Assembly: GCF_024721315.2 (NCBI RefSeq) | Contig: NZ_JANFAK020000005.1 | Span: 1 to 64,000 of the forward strand | Direction: 5' to 3' | DNA: 64,000 nt | Origin: Streptomyces sp. Isolate_45 | GTDB lineage: Bacteria; Actinomycetota; Actinomycetes; Streptomycetales; Streptomycetaceae | Program-made: the position numbers and the translations under genes | Shown here: one piece after another, positions 35,948 through 43,970 of the stretch | How positions within the stretch are numbered: position 1 is the stretch's first letter | Layout: the number at the start of each line of letters is the position of its first letter | Notes under the pieces: generated by a model | Database searches by the model: none | Told to the model about the DNA's origin: nothing | The model's input: the letters and a program-made list of their open reading frames with translations, nothing else

Positions 35948-37379
35948 GGTGTCCTTTCTGCCAGGAAGTGTGGGTGGGCAGAGCGATAACGAATCGGGCG
36001 CCGCCGCCCTCGGCGTCCTCCACCCAGGCCGTGCCGCCGTGCGCCTGGGCGATTTCCAGGACGATGGCGAGGCCGAGCCCGATGCCCGGGCTCGACGCGT
36101 CGGCCGAGACAACTCGGCCGGCTTGCACGAAGCGTTCGAAGATGCGCTCCCGGTCCTGCGGCCCGACCCCCGGCCCCGCATCCCGCACCCACAGCAGCAG
36201 TAGACCCTCGCGGAGCTGGGAGCCGACTTCGATGAGGTCCCCGGCGCGGGTGTGGCGCACGGCATTCGCCGCGAGCTGCATCAGCGCCTGGGTGAGCCGC
36301 TGGCCGTCGATAAAGAGCGTGCCCTCCGACACTTGTGCCACCCGCCAGTGCCGGTTGCCCAGCGCCCGGGCTTTGGCGACCACGTCGACCACCAGGTCCG
36401 TCAGGTTCGTCTCGCCGAACGCGAGGAAGTCCGGGCGCTCCGCCTTGGCCAGCAGCAGCAGGTCCTCCACGATCCGGGTCATCCGGTCCAACTCGTCCAC
36501 TACCAGGGCTCGGGTCGCCGCCGGATCGTCCGCCCCGTCCTCCATCAGCTCCAGAGTGCCCCGGATCACCGTGATCGGGGTGCGCAGCTCGTGCGCCACT
36601 TCGTCGAGAAAACGGCGCTGGGTGGTGAACGCGCTCTCCAGCCGGTCCAGCATGTTATTGAACGTATGTGCCAGCGCTGCCACGTCGTCAGTTCCCGCCA
36701 CCTCCAGCCGCTCCGTCAGGTCGGATTCTCCGATCCGCTCGGCGGTCTGCCGCACCAGGCGGATCGGCGCCAGCACCCGGCCGGCCACCAGCCAGCTCGC
36801 CGCGCCCGCGAGCACCAGTCCTCCGCCCCCCGCGGTCAGGAACATCTTCGCGAGCCACCGTTCCTCCCGCGTCTGGCGATCCCGGAACTCCACGATCACC
36901 AGACGCGTGTCGTGCCGGTCCCCCGCCACCCGCACCGGGACGACGCCGTAGCGCACTCGCCCGGCCGGCGAGTCGAGCCAGCCGATCTGCGTGCCGCTCC
37001 CCTTCGACAGCCGCGCGACCACAGCTGCGTCCTGGTCCAGTCGCGTGGGTACGGCATTGGGGCTGAGCCGGTCGGCTCGGCCGTCGACGAGGCTGAAGAA
37101 CGCCTCATCCCGGCGCGGCAGGTTGACGGTCATGAACTCGGTCAGCAGCGACGCCCCTTCGACGAACGGCTCCCCGGTGGCCGGCTCCCGCGCCGTATGT
37201 GCGAACCGGCGCAACTTGTCCGCTTCACTGCGCAGTTGATCATCCATCTCGGCGTCGAGTCTGACCTGCCAGATCAGCGTGATGCCGAATGCCGGCACGG
37301 CCAACGTCGTGGCGACCAGGAGCAGCATCATTCCCACGATGCGTGACCGGGCGCTCGGCATCCGATGGCGCCGTCTCAC
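35850..37379 (-). CDS. Sensor histidine kinase
   Basis: The 509-residue kinase has a membrane segment at about 14-36, an extracytoplasmic sensor of about 140 residues, a second segment at about 180-200, and HAMP (about 200-253). The phospho-acceptor is H263 (EVAHELRTPIT), with an ATPase domain showing NAVRHT, DAGPGVG and GIGLGLAIV. The normal end of such kinases is near VIALPTHTS. Here the frame runs about 35 codons further, through the start of the response regulator gene in another frame. Its GTG overlaps the stop of the upstream small gene (GTGA), so three genes are coupled. Confidence 0.88.
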   Translation of the reverse strand: MRRRHRMPSARSRIVGMMLLLVATTLAVPAFGITLIWQVRLDAEMDDQLRSEADKLRRFAHTAREPATGEPFVEGASLLTEFMTVNLPRRDEAFFSLVDGRADRLSPNAVPTRLDQDAAVVARLSKGSGTQIGWLDSPAGRVRYGVVPVRVAGDRHDTRLVIVEFRDRQTREERWLAKMFLTAGGGGLVLAGAASWLVAGRVLAPIRLVRQTAERIGESDLTERLEVAGTDDVAALAHTFNNMLDRLESAFTTQRRFLDEVAHELRTPITVIRGTLELMEDGADDPAATRALVVDELDRMTRIVEDLLLLAKAERPDFLAFGETNLTDLVVDVVAKARALGNRHWRVAQVSEGTLFIDGQRLTQALMQLAANAVRHTRAGDLIEVGSQLREGLLLLWVRDAGPGVGPQDRERIFERFVQAGRVVSADASSPGIGLGLAIVLEIAQAHGGTAWVEDAEGGGARFVIALPTHTSWQKGHHEPGAHSGGRGQNRRLRATGPAQRWFRHHCGR

Positions 37380-37756
37380 CCGTCGCTGCCGCCGTCGTCA
37401 TCGTCATCGCTCCCGGTCGTAGCTCGCCGGCTGGTACTGGGAGAAGGGCTGGTACTGGGAGAAGGGCTGGCATCGTCATCGCTGCGGGGCAGCGACCGCC
37501 TCGGGACTGGCCGGCCTCCGGGTTCGGTCGACGAAGGAGTCGACGCCACGGCTGACGGCGGTGGAGCGGAGGAAGGCGCGACAGACCGCGACGGAGGTGA
37601 CGACGGCTCACCACTGCTCTCCGATACGGGTACCACGATCTCAGGACCCAGAGATGGCGGATCGCCGTCACTGGACCACCCATACCCGATCACTGCCCCT
37701 ACGGCCGTAAGGGCGCACAGAGCAGCGACTACCACGCCGACCTTCCGAAGCACCAT
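37376..37756 (-). CDS. Small exported Ser/Pro-rich protein, first gene of two-component operon
   Basis: The product starts MVLRKVGVVVAALCALTAVG, a membrane anchor or signal segment. About 100 residues of Ser/Pro/Thr-rich, low-complexity sequence follow, ending in an acidic GSDDDDDGGSDG run. The translation overlaps the kinase start by 4 bases. Similar short anchored proteins precede kinase genes in other Streptomyces operons. It could modulate the sensor domain outside the membrane, which is inference. The start is uncertain; an in-frame TTG at 37777 is possible. Confidence 0.6.
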   Translation of the reverse strand: MVLRKVGVVVAALCALTAVGAVIGYGWSSDGDPPSLGPEIVVPVSESSGEPSSPPSRSVAPSSAPPPSAVASTPSSTEPGGRPVPRRSLPRSDDDASPSPSTSPSPSTSRRATTGSDDDDDGGSDG

Positions 37757-37796
37757 CCGGCTAGCCTGCCGCCCCAATCGAATGTATGGATGAAGA

Positions 37797-37811
37797 GGAG
37801 AGATTTCTCAT
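37797..37811. promoter_or_regulatory. GAGA-N4-TCTC box upstream of kinase operon
   Basis: GGAGAGATTTCTCAT, about 40 bp before the small exported protein gene. It keeps the GAGA-N4-TCTC symmetry and the CAT edge seen at 33629-33644, so the operon may be self-regulated. Confidence 0.45.
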
Positions 37812-38034
37812 CTCCCGCCTCGGCGGATACGCCACCCCATTCCGGACCACGGCGACAACTCGACGACAGTGTCCGCTCGCGGCCGGTTCGCTCGGGCCCC
37901 GGGTGCGGACCGATCTTGCGAGCTGCAAGAGACTGCCACCCGTATGCATGGGGCCTGCCCACCACGACCCCCTCAGCGAAGGCGAGACACCAGGTTTCGA
38001 CCACATGCTCCGTACTTCCACCGATGAGCGGTGT

Positions 38035-38205
38035 GCCATCCCGACCAGGTGCTGAGGCGGGAGCAACTGCGCAGCTGAGTTTTGGGTTTCGACCACGACC
38101 CGGGATCGAACCTCGTCGACGCCTTCGTCGCTACCTTCGGCGCAGAGTGGGGACCGGACAAGGTGGCGACCATCCGCGGCGCCGACTACCGGCTCGACCT
38201 ATCGT
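38035..38205 (+). pseudogene. OmpR-family response regulator C-terminal remnant
   Basis: The plus strand reads PDQVLRREQL, a stop, then GFDHDPGSNLVDAFVATFGA and DKVATIRGADYRLDL. This lines up with PDQVLTREQLLSMVWGFDYD and the rest of the regulator at 35288. Only the last third survives. It lies directly before an anhydrase pseudogene, so the pair is a decayed copy of neighbouring genes. Confidence 0.7.
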
Positions 38206-38224
38206 CAAATGACCGGTCAGTCGC

Positions 38225-38240
38225 ATGAGGACACTCTCAC
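38225..38240. promoter_or_regulatory. Decayed GAGA-N4-TCTC box upstream of anhydrase pseudogene
   Basis: ATGAGGACACTCTCAC is the reverse orientation of the box at 33629, with one change in an arm. It sits at a similar distance (86 bp) from the start codon of the broken anhydrase gene. Confidence 0.45.
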
Positions 38241-38325
38241 CGTAGGCTCACGATCAGCTCACGCAGCTTCCTCAGGCTCTTCACCTGACACCCACCCGGG
38301 ATGTCCAGAGCCAGGAGACGCAAGC

Positions 38326-38640
38326 ATGCACGAACTGCTGGATCGAGCCCGCTCGTTGAGAGATCGCATCGCCCCCGACCCGTGGGTCTTCCGGGACTTC
38401 GCCCTCGGGTAGAGCCCCACGACGCTGTGGGTCAGCTGCTGGGACTCGCGCGTGGTCCCCGCCCTCATCACCGCTGCTGCGCCAGCGGACTCTTCGAGCT
38501 GTGCAATGCGGGACACATCGTTCCGCCGTACCAGCCGGGTCATTCATGGGTCAGGAGAAGCCGCCCCATTGAGCACGCGGGGTGCAAGTTCTGATGGTCC
38601 GGGACATGCTCCTCTGCGGGCATTCACGCTCCGGCGGCGC
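38326..38640 (+). pseudogene. Beta-carbonic anhydrase pseudogene
   Basis: MHELLDRARSLRDRIAPDPW and FRDFALG are followed by an in-frame TAG, then SPTTLWVSCWDSRVVPALIT and, in other frames, LFELCNAGHIVPPYQPG, MVRDMLLCGHSRSGG. It is a copy of the anhydrase at 32939 with CSDSR changed to CWDSR, HSHCG to HSRSG, one stop and at least two frameshifts. The promoter-side sequence is also shared. Confidence 0.85.
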
Positions 38641-38797
38641 TCCTGACCACACCCCCGCGAACGTGGCAGGGCCGACGGCGCGACCTTGGTCCGCCGCTGA
38701 CCGCCTTGACCACTGCCGCACAACAACCGGTGCCCACGATCGAGGGTCAAGCCCCTACGTTCCGTGGCGCCCACGTACCGCAAGCGAAAGGTTTCGC

Positions 38798-40210
38798 ATG
38801 CCCAGTCGGAAGACCACCACGGTGGCTCTCGTCGCCGTACTCGCTTCAGCCGCCGTGGCGGCCACTGCCCTGACAAGCCTCGCGCCCCGCGCGTCGGCAG
38901 GGGACATCAGGTTCTCCCCGACCGCCGACACCTACGTCAACAACCGCTACGCCAGCACGAACTACGGCACATCGAAGCAGCTCGGCGCGGACAACAGCCC
39001 CGTCAAGCGGATGTTTCTGAAGTTCGACGTCACGGGCATCACCAAGCCCATAACCCGGGCGACGCTCCGGATCCACGTCGACGACGTCGCGGGAGCGGAG
39101 AGCGGCAGCGGCGGCACGTTCCGCGCGATGTCCAACACCTCGTGGTCCGAGACGTCCGTCACGTACGGAAACCGGCCCTCCATTGACGGCACCGTACTGG
39201 GCACCCTCGGCTCGGTCTCCCGCAACACCTGGTACAAGGTCGACGTGACCTCGTACGTGAAGGGCAACGGCAGCTTCGGTATCGGCGTGACCTCGTCGAG
39301 CAGCAACGGGGCGGACTACGACTCGCGCGAGACGGGCGCCACCGCACCACAGTTGGTAATCGAGACTGGCGGCGGTCCGACGCCGACAACGCCGACCCCG
39401 TCGGGCTCCACCACCCCGCCGCCCGGCGACCCGGTGCTCGTCGGTGCGGGTGACATAGCCACATCGGGTTCCGGGGACACCGCGACGGCGAAGCTGCTCG
39501 ACAACATCCCCGGCACGGTGTTCACCGTCGGGGACAACGCCTACCCGAACGGCACTGCGTCGGACTTCTCCACGTACTACGAGCCGACCTGGGGCCGCCA
39601 CAAGGCCCGCACCCGCCCCGCGCCGGGCAACCACGACTACCACACCTCGGGCGCCTCCGCGTACTACAACTACTTCGGTACCAAAGCGGGTGCGGCCGGC
39701 AAGGGCTACTACTCGTACGACCTCGGCAACTGGCACGTCGTCGCGCTGAACTCCGAGACCGGCATGGCGGTGGGCTCGGCCCAGGAGCAGTGGCTGCGCG
39801 CCGACCTTGCGGCCAGCACCAAGCCGTGCACGGTGGCCTACTGGCACAAGCCGCGGTGGACCTCGAGCTCCGGCCACGCCCCCGACCCGGCGACGGGTCC
39901 GCTCGTACAGGCACTGTACGACAACAACGCCGAGGTCATCCTGACCGGCCACAACCACCAGTACGAGCGGTTCGCCCCGCAGAACCCGAGCGGCCGGCTC
40001 GACACTGCGCGCGGTCTGCGGCAGTTCGTCGCCGGCATGGGCGGTGCGAGCCTCTACGGCTTCGGCACCATCAAGCCCAACAGTGAAGCCCGCAACAACG
40101 ACACCTTCGGCGTGCTCAAGCTGACCCTGCACGCCAGCAGCTACGACTGGCAGTTCGTCCCCGTGGCGGGCAAGACGTACAAGGACAGCGGCACCGGCAC
40201 CTGCCACTGA
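38798..40210 (+). CDS. Secreted metallophosphoesterase with N-terminal CBM96-like domain
   Basis: The 470-residue protein has a signal peptide (MPSRKTTTVALVAVLASAAV, cleavage after ASA). A beta-sandwich follows (about 33-190) with FSPTADTYVNNRYASTNYGT and MFLKFDVTGI, typical of CBM96/DNRLRE domains. After a Thr/Pro linker comes a calcineurin-like phosphoesterase: GAGDIA, VGDNAYPNG, PAPGNHDYH, YWHKPRW and LTGHNHQYERF carry the metal ligands. It resembles purple-acid-type secreted phosphatases. The ATG at 38798 has GAAAGG 7 bases upstream. The 3' spacer has short CCCCTCATC tandem repeats near 40338. Confidence 0.88.
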   Translation: MPSRKTTTVALVAVLASAAVAATALTSLAPRASAGDIRFSPTADTYVNNRYASTNYGTSKQLGADNSPVKRMFLKFDVTGITKPITRATLRIHVDDVAGAESGSGGTFRAMSNTSWSETSVTYGNRPSIDGTVLGTLGSVSRNTWYKVDVTSYVKGNGSFGIGVTSSSSNGADYDSRETGATAPQLVIETGGGPTPTTPTPSGSTTPPPGDPVLVGAGDIATSGSGDTATAKLLDNIPGTVFTVGDNAYPNGTASDFSTYYEPTWGRHKARTRPAPGNHDYHTSGASAYYNYFGTKAGAAGKGYYSYDLGNWHVVALNSETGMAVGSAQEQWLRADLAASTKPCTVAYWHKPRWTSSSGHAPDPATGPLVQALYDNNAEVILTGHNHQYERFAPQNPSGRLDTARGLRQFVAGMGGASLYGFGTIKPNSEARNNDTFGVLKLTLHASSYDWQFVPVAGKTYKDSGTGTCH

Positions 40211-40384
40211 TAGCGCCCGTTCCGTTCTCCCCTCTGCCGGTCCGGCCATCTGCCTGACCAAGCCGGATGCCGCCCGCGCCACCGCTTCGGGGGCTCGGCG
40301 GTGTCCGGACCCCACCCGCCCTGATCCCCTGCACATCCCCCTCATCCCCCTCATCCCTCATCCCCGTCCGGAGGTCGCAACCCC

Positions 40385-41725
40385 GTGTATCTCTCCACGA
40401 TCGGCAGGAAGGAGCTGCCAGCCGACTCCGCCGTCACCGGCCGGCGCGGCCGGTGGACCATGGTCGGGGGCAACGTCCTCACGCTCGGCACCGTCAGCCT
40501 GATCACCGACGTCTCCGCAGAAATGGTCAGCGCCGTCCTGCCCCTTTACCTTGTCCTCGGCCTGCAACTCAGCCCGGCGGCGTACGGAGTCCTCGACGGG
40601 CTCAACACCGGGGCCACCGCCCTGCTCAGACTCGTCGGCGGGTACGTGGCCGACCGGACCAGCCGGCGCAAGGCGGTCGCCGGCGCCGGATACGGCCTCT
40701 CGGCCCTGGCCAAGCTCGGCCTGGTGGCCGTGGGCAGCTCCGCGTCGTCGATCGGGCTGGTGCTGACCGCCGACCGGGCGGGCAAGGGATTGCGTACCGC
40801 TCCACGCGACGCGCTCATCACCCTGTCCGCGCCAAGCGACGCGCTCGGCCGCGCCTTCGGGGTGCACCGCGCCATGGACAGCATCGGGGCCTTCGCCGGC
40901 CCTCTGGTGGCGTTGGCCGTACTGACCGCCTCCGGCCAGTCGTTCGACGCGGTCTTCGTCACCAGCTTCTGCATCGCGGCCTTGGGCGTGCTGGTCCTCG
41001 TCCTCTTCGTACGGGACCACCGGGAGGCGGGGCCGACGAAGGGCACCGTGTCACCGCGCGCCCTCGGCCGGCTCCTGCGGACCGGGCCGGTCCGGCGCCT
41101 GGTGGCGGCCGCCTGCTTGCTGGGACTCGCCACCATCGGCGACGGATTCGTGTACCTGCTGCTGCAGCGGCGCGAGTCGCTGTCCATCGGATGGTTCCCG
41201 CTGCTGGCCGTCGGCACCAGCCTCTCCTACCTGCTCCTCGCGGCCCCACTGGGTGCGCTCGCGGACCGTATCGGAAGGCTGCCGGTGATGCTCGGCGGCT
41301 ACGGCATGCTGGCGCTGGTCTACCTGCTGCTGCACGGCCCGCTCGACGGCCCGATGCTCCTGGTCCTGGTCGTCGGCCTGAACGGGATCTTCTACGCCGC
41401 CACCGAGGGCGTGCTGATGGCACTCGCCGCACCCGTGCTGCCGGAACGGCTGCGGACGACCGGCATCGCCGTGATCCAAAGCGGCCAGGCGCTGGCCTAC
41501 CTCGGCTCGTCCGTGCTGTTCGGGCTGGCCTGGCAGGTGTGGGGCGCGGCCGCGGCGAGCCGGGGGGCGGCGCTGTGCGTGGTCGTCGGCGCGGTGGCGA
41601 CGGCGTTCCTGCTGGCCCCTGAGGCCTCCCGAACCGCGGCCCCGACAGCAGGACCCGCCATGCACACAACTCGGGAACCGGATCCGAAGCGAAACCCGGA
41701 TGAAAGGACTGGTACTTGCGAATGA
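40385..41725 (+). CDS. MFS transporter
   Basis: The 446-residue membrane protein has about 12 segments. MFS signatures are GGYVADRTSRRKAV between segments 2 and 3, and GALADRIGRLPVML between 8 and 9; LTADRAGKGLRTAPRDALIT is typical of a drug/sugar-efflux-like clade. The substrate is unknown. The GTG at 40385 follows CGGAGG at 11 bases, and the last codons overlap the next gene by an ATGA junction. The coupled partner is an exported propeller-like protein. Confidence 0.85.
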   Translation: MYLSTIGRKELPADSAVTGRRGRWTMVGGNVLTLGTVSLITDVSAEMVSAVLPLYLVLGLQLSPAAYGVLDGLNTGATALLRLVGGYVADRTSRRKAVAGAGYGLSALAKLGLVAVGSSASSIGLVLTADRAGKGLRTAPRDALITLSAPSDALGRAFGVHRAMDSIGAFAGPLVALAVLTASGQSFDAVFVTSFCIAALGVLVLVLFVRDHREAGPTKGTVSPRALGRLLRTGPVRRLVAAACLLGLATIGDGFVYLLLQRRESLSIGWFPLLAVGTSLSYLLLAAPLGALADRIGRLPVMLGGYGMLALVYLLLHGPLDGPMLLVLVVGLNGIFYAATEGVLMALAAPVLPERLRTTGIAVIQSGQALAYLGSSVLFGLAWQVWGAAAASRGAALCVVVGAVATAFLLAPEASRTAAPTAGPAMHTTREPDPKRNPDERTGTCE

Positions 41726-42735
41726 ACGCCCCCACCCAGCGCGGCAGGATCATAGCGACCGTGCTCGCCGCCGCCCTGCTGGCGACCCTGGCAACCACCA
41801 CCGTCGTCCGCGCCCGTCACAACGCGACCGACGCCCCCGGCGACGGCCCCGGTCCGGTCGCCGCAGCCTCCCCGGACGGTCGGCACCCACACGGCAGCCG
41901 GCTCCAGGTGCTGAGCAACGGGTTGCTGTCCACGGTGTCCCTCGCCGACCCGGCGGGCCCGCGGACCGTCACGTCGCAGCGCTGTGACCGCGCTTACACC
42001 GCGGGCGGCACCACCGCCTGCCTCACTCCCACCGGCGCACTCAGCGAGCCCCGGCTCCTGGTTCTCGACGCGGACCAGCAAGTTCGACGTACCGTCAACC
42101 TGACCGGTCTCCCGAACCGGACCCGGGTCTCCCCGGACGGCCGGATGGTCGCCTGGACGCTGTTCGTGGGCGGGGACTCATACGCCGGCGGCGGCTTCTC
42201 GACCCGTACCGGGATCCTCGACACGCGCACGGGCGGGCTCACCCACTCCTTGGAGGAATTCGCCGTCTACCGACAGGGGCACCCCTACCGGGCGGCGGAT
42301 ATCAACGTCTGGGGCGTCACCTTCGCCGCCGACAGCAACCGCTTCTACGCGACGCTCTCCAGCGGGGGAACCCGCTCCCTGGTGGAGGGGGACCTGGCGG
42401 CCAGGACCCTGCGTATCCTGGTGGACAACGTGGAATGCCCGTCGCTGTCTCCGGACAATACCCGGGTCGCCTTCAAGCAGGCCGTCGGTGCCGACCCCGC
42501 CAAGGGCTGGCGCCTGTCCGTCCTCGACCTCGCGACCCTGCGGCGCACCGAGTCGGCGGAGACGCGAACGGTGGACGATCAGGCGGCCTGGCTCGACAAC
42601 TTCACCCTGGCGTACGGGCTCCAGCGCGGGGACGGTACCAACGACGTGTGGACAGTACCGGCGAACGGCAGCGGCGAGCCCCATGTTCTCGTTTCCGGGG
42701 CCAACTCGCCTGCCGCGACGGAAGCGGCGCGCTGA
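41722..42735 (+). CDS. Exported TolB-like beta-propeller protein
   Basis: The 337-residue protein starts MNAPTQRGRIIATVLAAALL, a membrane anchor or signal peptide. It has repeated blade motifs such as RVSPDGRMVAWTLF, ADSNRFYATLSSGG, SLSPDNTRVAFKQ and LDLATLRR, as in WD40/TolB propellers. Its ATG overlaps the MFS stop. It may sit outside the membrane next to the transporter; that is inference from coupling. Confidence 0.75.
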   Translation: MNAPTQRGRIIATVLAAALLATLATTTVVRARHNATDAPGDGPGPVAAASPDGRHPHGSRLQVLSNGLLSTVSLADPAGPRTVTSQRCDRAYTAGGTTACLTPTGALSEPRLLVLDADQQVRRTVNLTGLPNRTRVSPDGRMVAWTLFVGGDSYAGGGFSTRTGILDTRTGGLTHSLEEFAVYRQGHPYRAADINVWGVTFAADSNRFYATLSSGGTRSLVEGDLAARTLRILVDNVECPSLSPDNTRVAFKQAVGADPAKGWRLSVLDLATLRRTESAETRTVDDQAAWLDNFTLAYGLQRGDGTNDVWTVPANGSGEPHVLVSGANSPAATEAAR

Positions 42736-42968
42736 TGCGGGTGGGGCGGGCACGGAGTCCGCGGCCCTTTCGGACTGCTGCCCCGCCACGCGTCCACCCC
42801 TCGGCCACGACCACGACCAGATCGCAACGTTCGTGACCAAGTGACCAAGCTGATCAGCGCCTGACCAACTCTCCGACGGGGCCGCAGCTGCACGACCCGA
42901 CCGCGTCCTGCCTCGGACAGCCACCAGGAGGCAGCCAGCCCAGCCATTCGCCACGCATGAGGACTACC

Positions 42969-43156
42969 ATGTGCAACCATCAGCCGCCCTGCCCGCCGGC
43001 CACTGCGCCGGACCATGATGCCGCCCGCACCGTCGTCTTCCACCCTGAACAGGGGTGGAGCCTCTTGTGCAACGGAGTCCTGGCCTTCGACGTTATGTCG
43101 ATCTCGGACGCGGAAGAGGCTGCTGACCAGGGGCACTACGAGACGGACATGTCTTC
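42969..43156 (+). pseudogene. DUF5999 gene joined to unrelated sequence
   Basis: MCNHQPPCPPATAPDHDAAR and then VVFHPEQGWSLLCNGVLAFD match the N-terminal two-thirds of Streptomyces DUF5999, a short Cys-containing protein. The expected tail (DTGELLPDG...) is replaced by VMSISDAEEAADQGHYETDM, which looks like part of another small protein. The frame runs on through an opposite-strand gene. A recombination junction lies at about 43092. Confidence 0.55.
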
Positions 43157-43157
43157 G

Positions 43158-43505
43158 TCAGGACCGGAGGCATTCTCCCTGCGGATCGAAGCAGATGAGT
43201 CCGTGCTCGCGAGCCAGCGCAGCGGCGTACTCGGACACTGCCTCAGCCTCGCCATAGGACATGAGCAGGTACACGATCGGGCCCGATGCCTCATCGAGGA
43301 CCGGTGGCGACGCCCATACGACACTGCGCTCGTCGTCGGGGTATCGCGCCACGAGTGCTTGCACGTAGGCCATGATGCGCGGCGCCGGAGGCACGACGAC
43401 GTCGTCCGATTCCAGGTAACGCTCGTAGAGCTCGTTGTAGGTCGAGCCCGCTTGGCAATCGTCGGTGGGACGGTCACCGTCCCAAACAGCAAGATCATAG
43501 CTCAT
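43158..43505 (-). CDS. Small soluble protein of unknown function (115 aa)
   Basis: The product begins MSYDLAVWDGDRPTDDCQAG and contains YERYLESDDVVVPPAPRIMA and WASPPVLDEASGPIVYLLMS. It is acidic, with no signal peptide, and resembles immunity-type or DUF proteins that many Streptomyces carry next to toxins; no toxin gene is seen here. The ATG at 43505 was chosen by family style; an AGCTATGA-like weak site precedes it. Confidence 0.6.
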   Translation of the reverse strand: MSYDLAVWDGDRPTDDCQAGSTYNELYERYLESDDVVVPPAPRIMAYVQALVARYPDDERSVVWASPPVLDEASGPIVYLLMSYGEAEAVSEYAAALAREHGLICFDPQGECLRS

Positions 43506-43586
43506 GGGCGCATCGTCGCAGGCAGGAGCTCCGCTGGCGCCCGCAGGCCCCGAGATCGAACCTCCACTCGTGACCCACAAGAAGTC

Positions 43587-43970
43587 CTAGGTCAGGGTGC
43601 GGAGGCGCCGGATTTCACCGTGGGCGGTCTCCAGTTTCCGGGTGAGGTCGGCGACCTGGTCGCGGAGTTGCCGGTTTCGTTCGAGTGCGGTCTCCAGCCT
43701 GCGGTGCAGAGAGGTGTCGCTGGCCGCGTGCCGAGGGCTGCGGTGGGGTGCAGGGGATCGCTGCTGGAGCTGGTTGATCGCGGTGATGAGGTCGGTCTGC
43801 GTGTATAGCCAAGACCTGGAGACACCTGCTGCGTTCGCAATACTGACGACGGTGGGCCGTTGGTCGCGGCGGGCGGCTGCCTTGATGGCTTCTTCTGCGC
43901 GTTCGCGTGCTTGTCTGCTGCGGGCCTTCGAGGCTTCGACAAGGAAGCGGGCGTTGTCAGCCGGTGGCAT
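43587..43970 (-). CDS. TnpC-like DUF6262 protein
   Basis: The 127-residue protein has an N-terminal basic helix, an HTH-like segment (TVVSIANAAGVSRSWLYTQT) and a C-terminal coiled coil (ALERNRQLRDQVADLTRKLE). This is the standard DUF6262 layout found beside Tn554-type recombinases. Its ATG (43970) lies 14 bp inside the end of tnpB, so it is translated by coupling. It is presumed to assist or orient transposition. Confidence 0.8.
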   Translation of the reverse strand: MPPADNARFLVEASKARSRQARERAEEAIKAAARRDQRPTVVSIANAAGVSRSWLYTQTDLITAINQLQQRSPAPHRSPRHAASDTSLHRRLETALERNRQLRDQVADLTRKLETAHGEIRRLRTLT

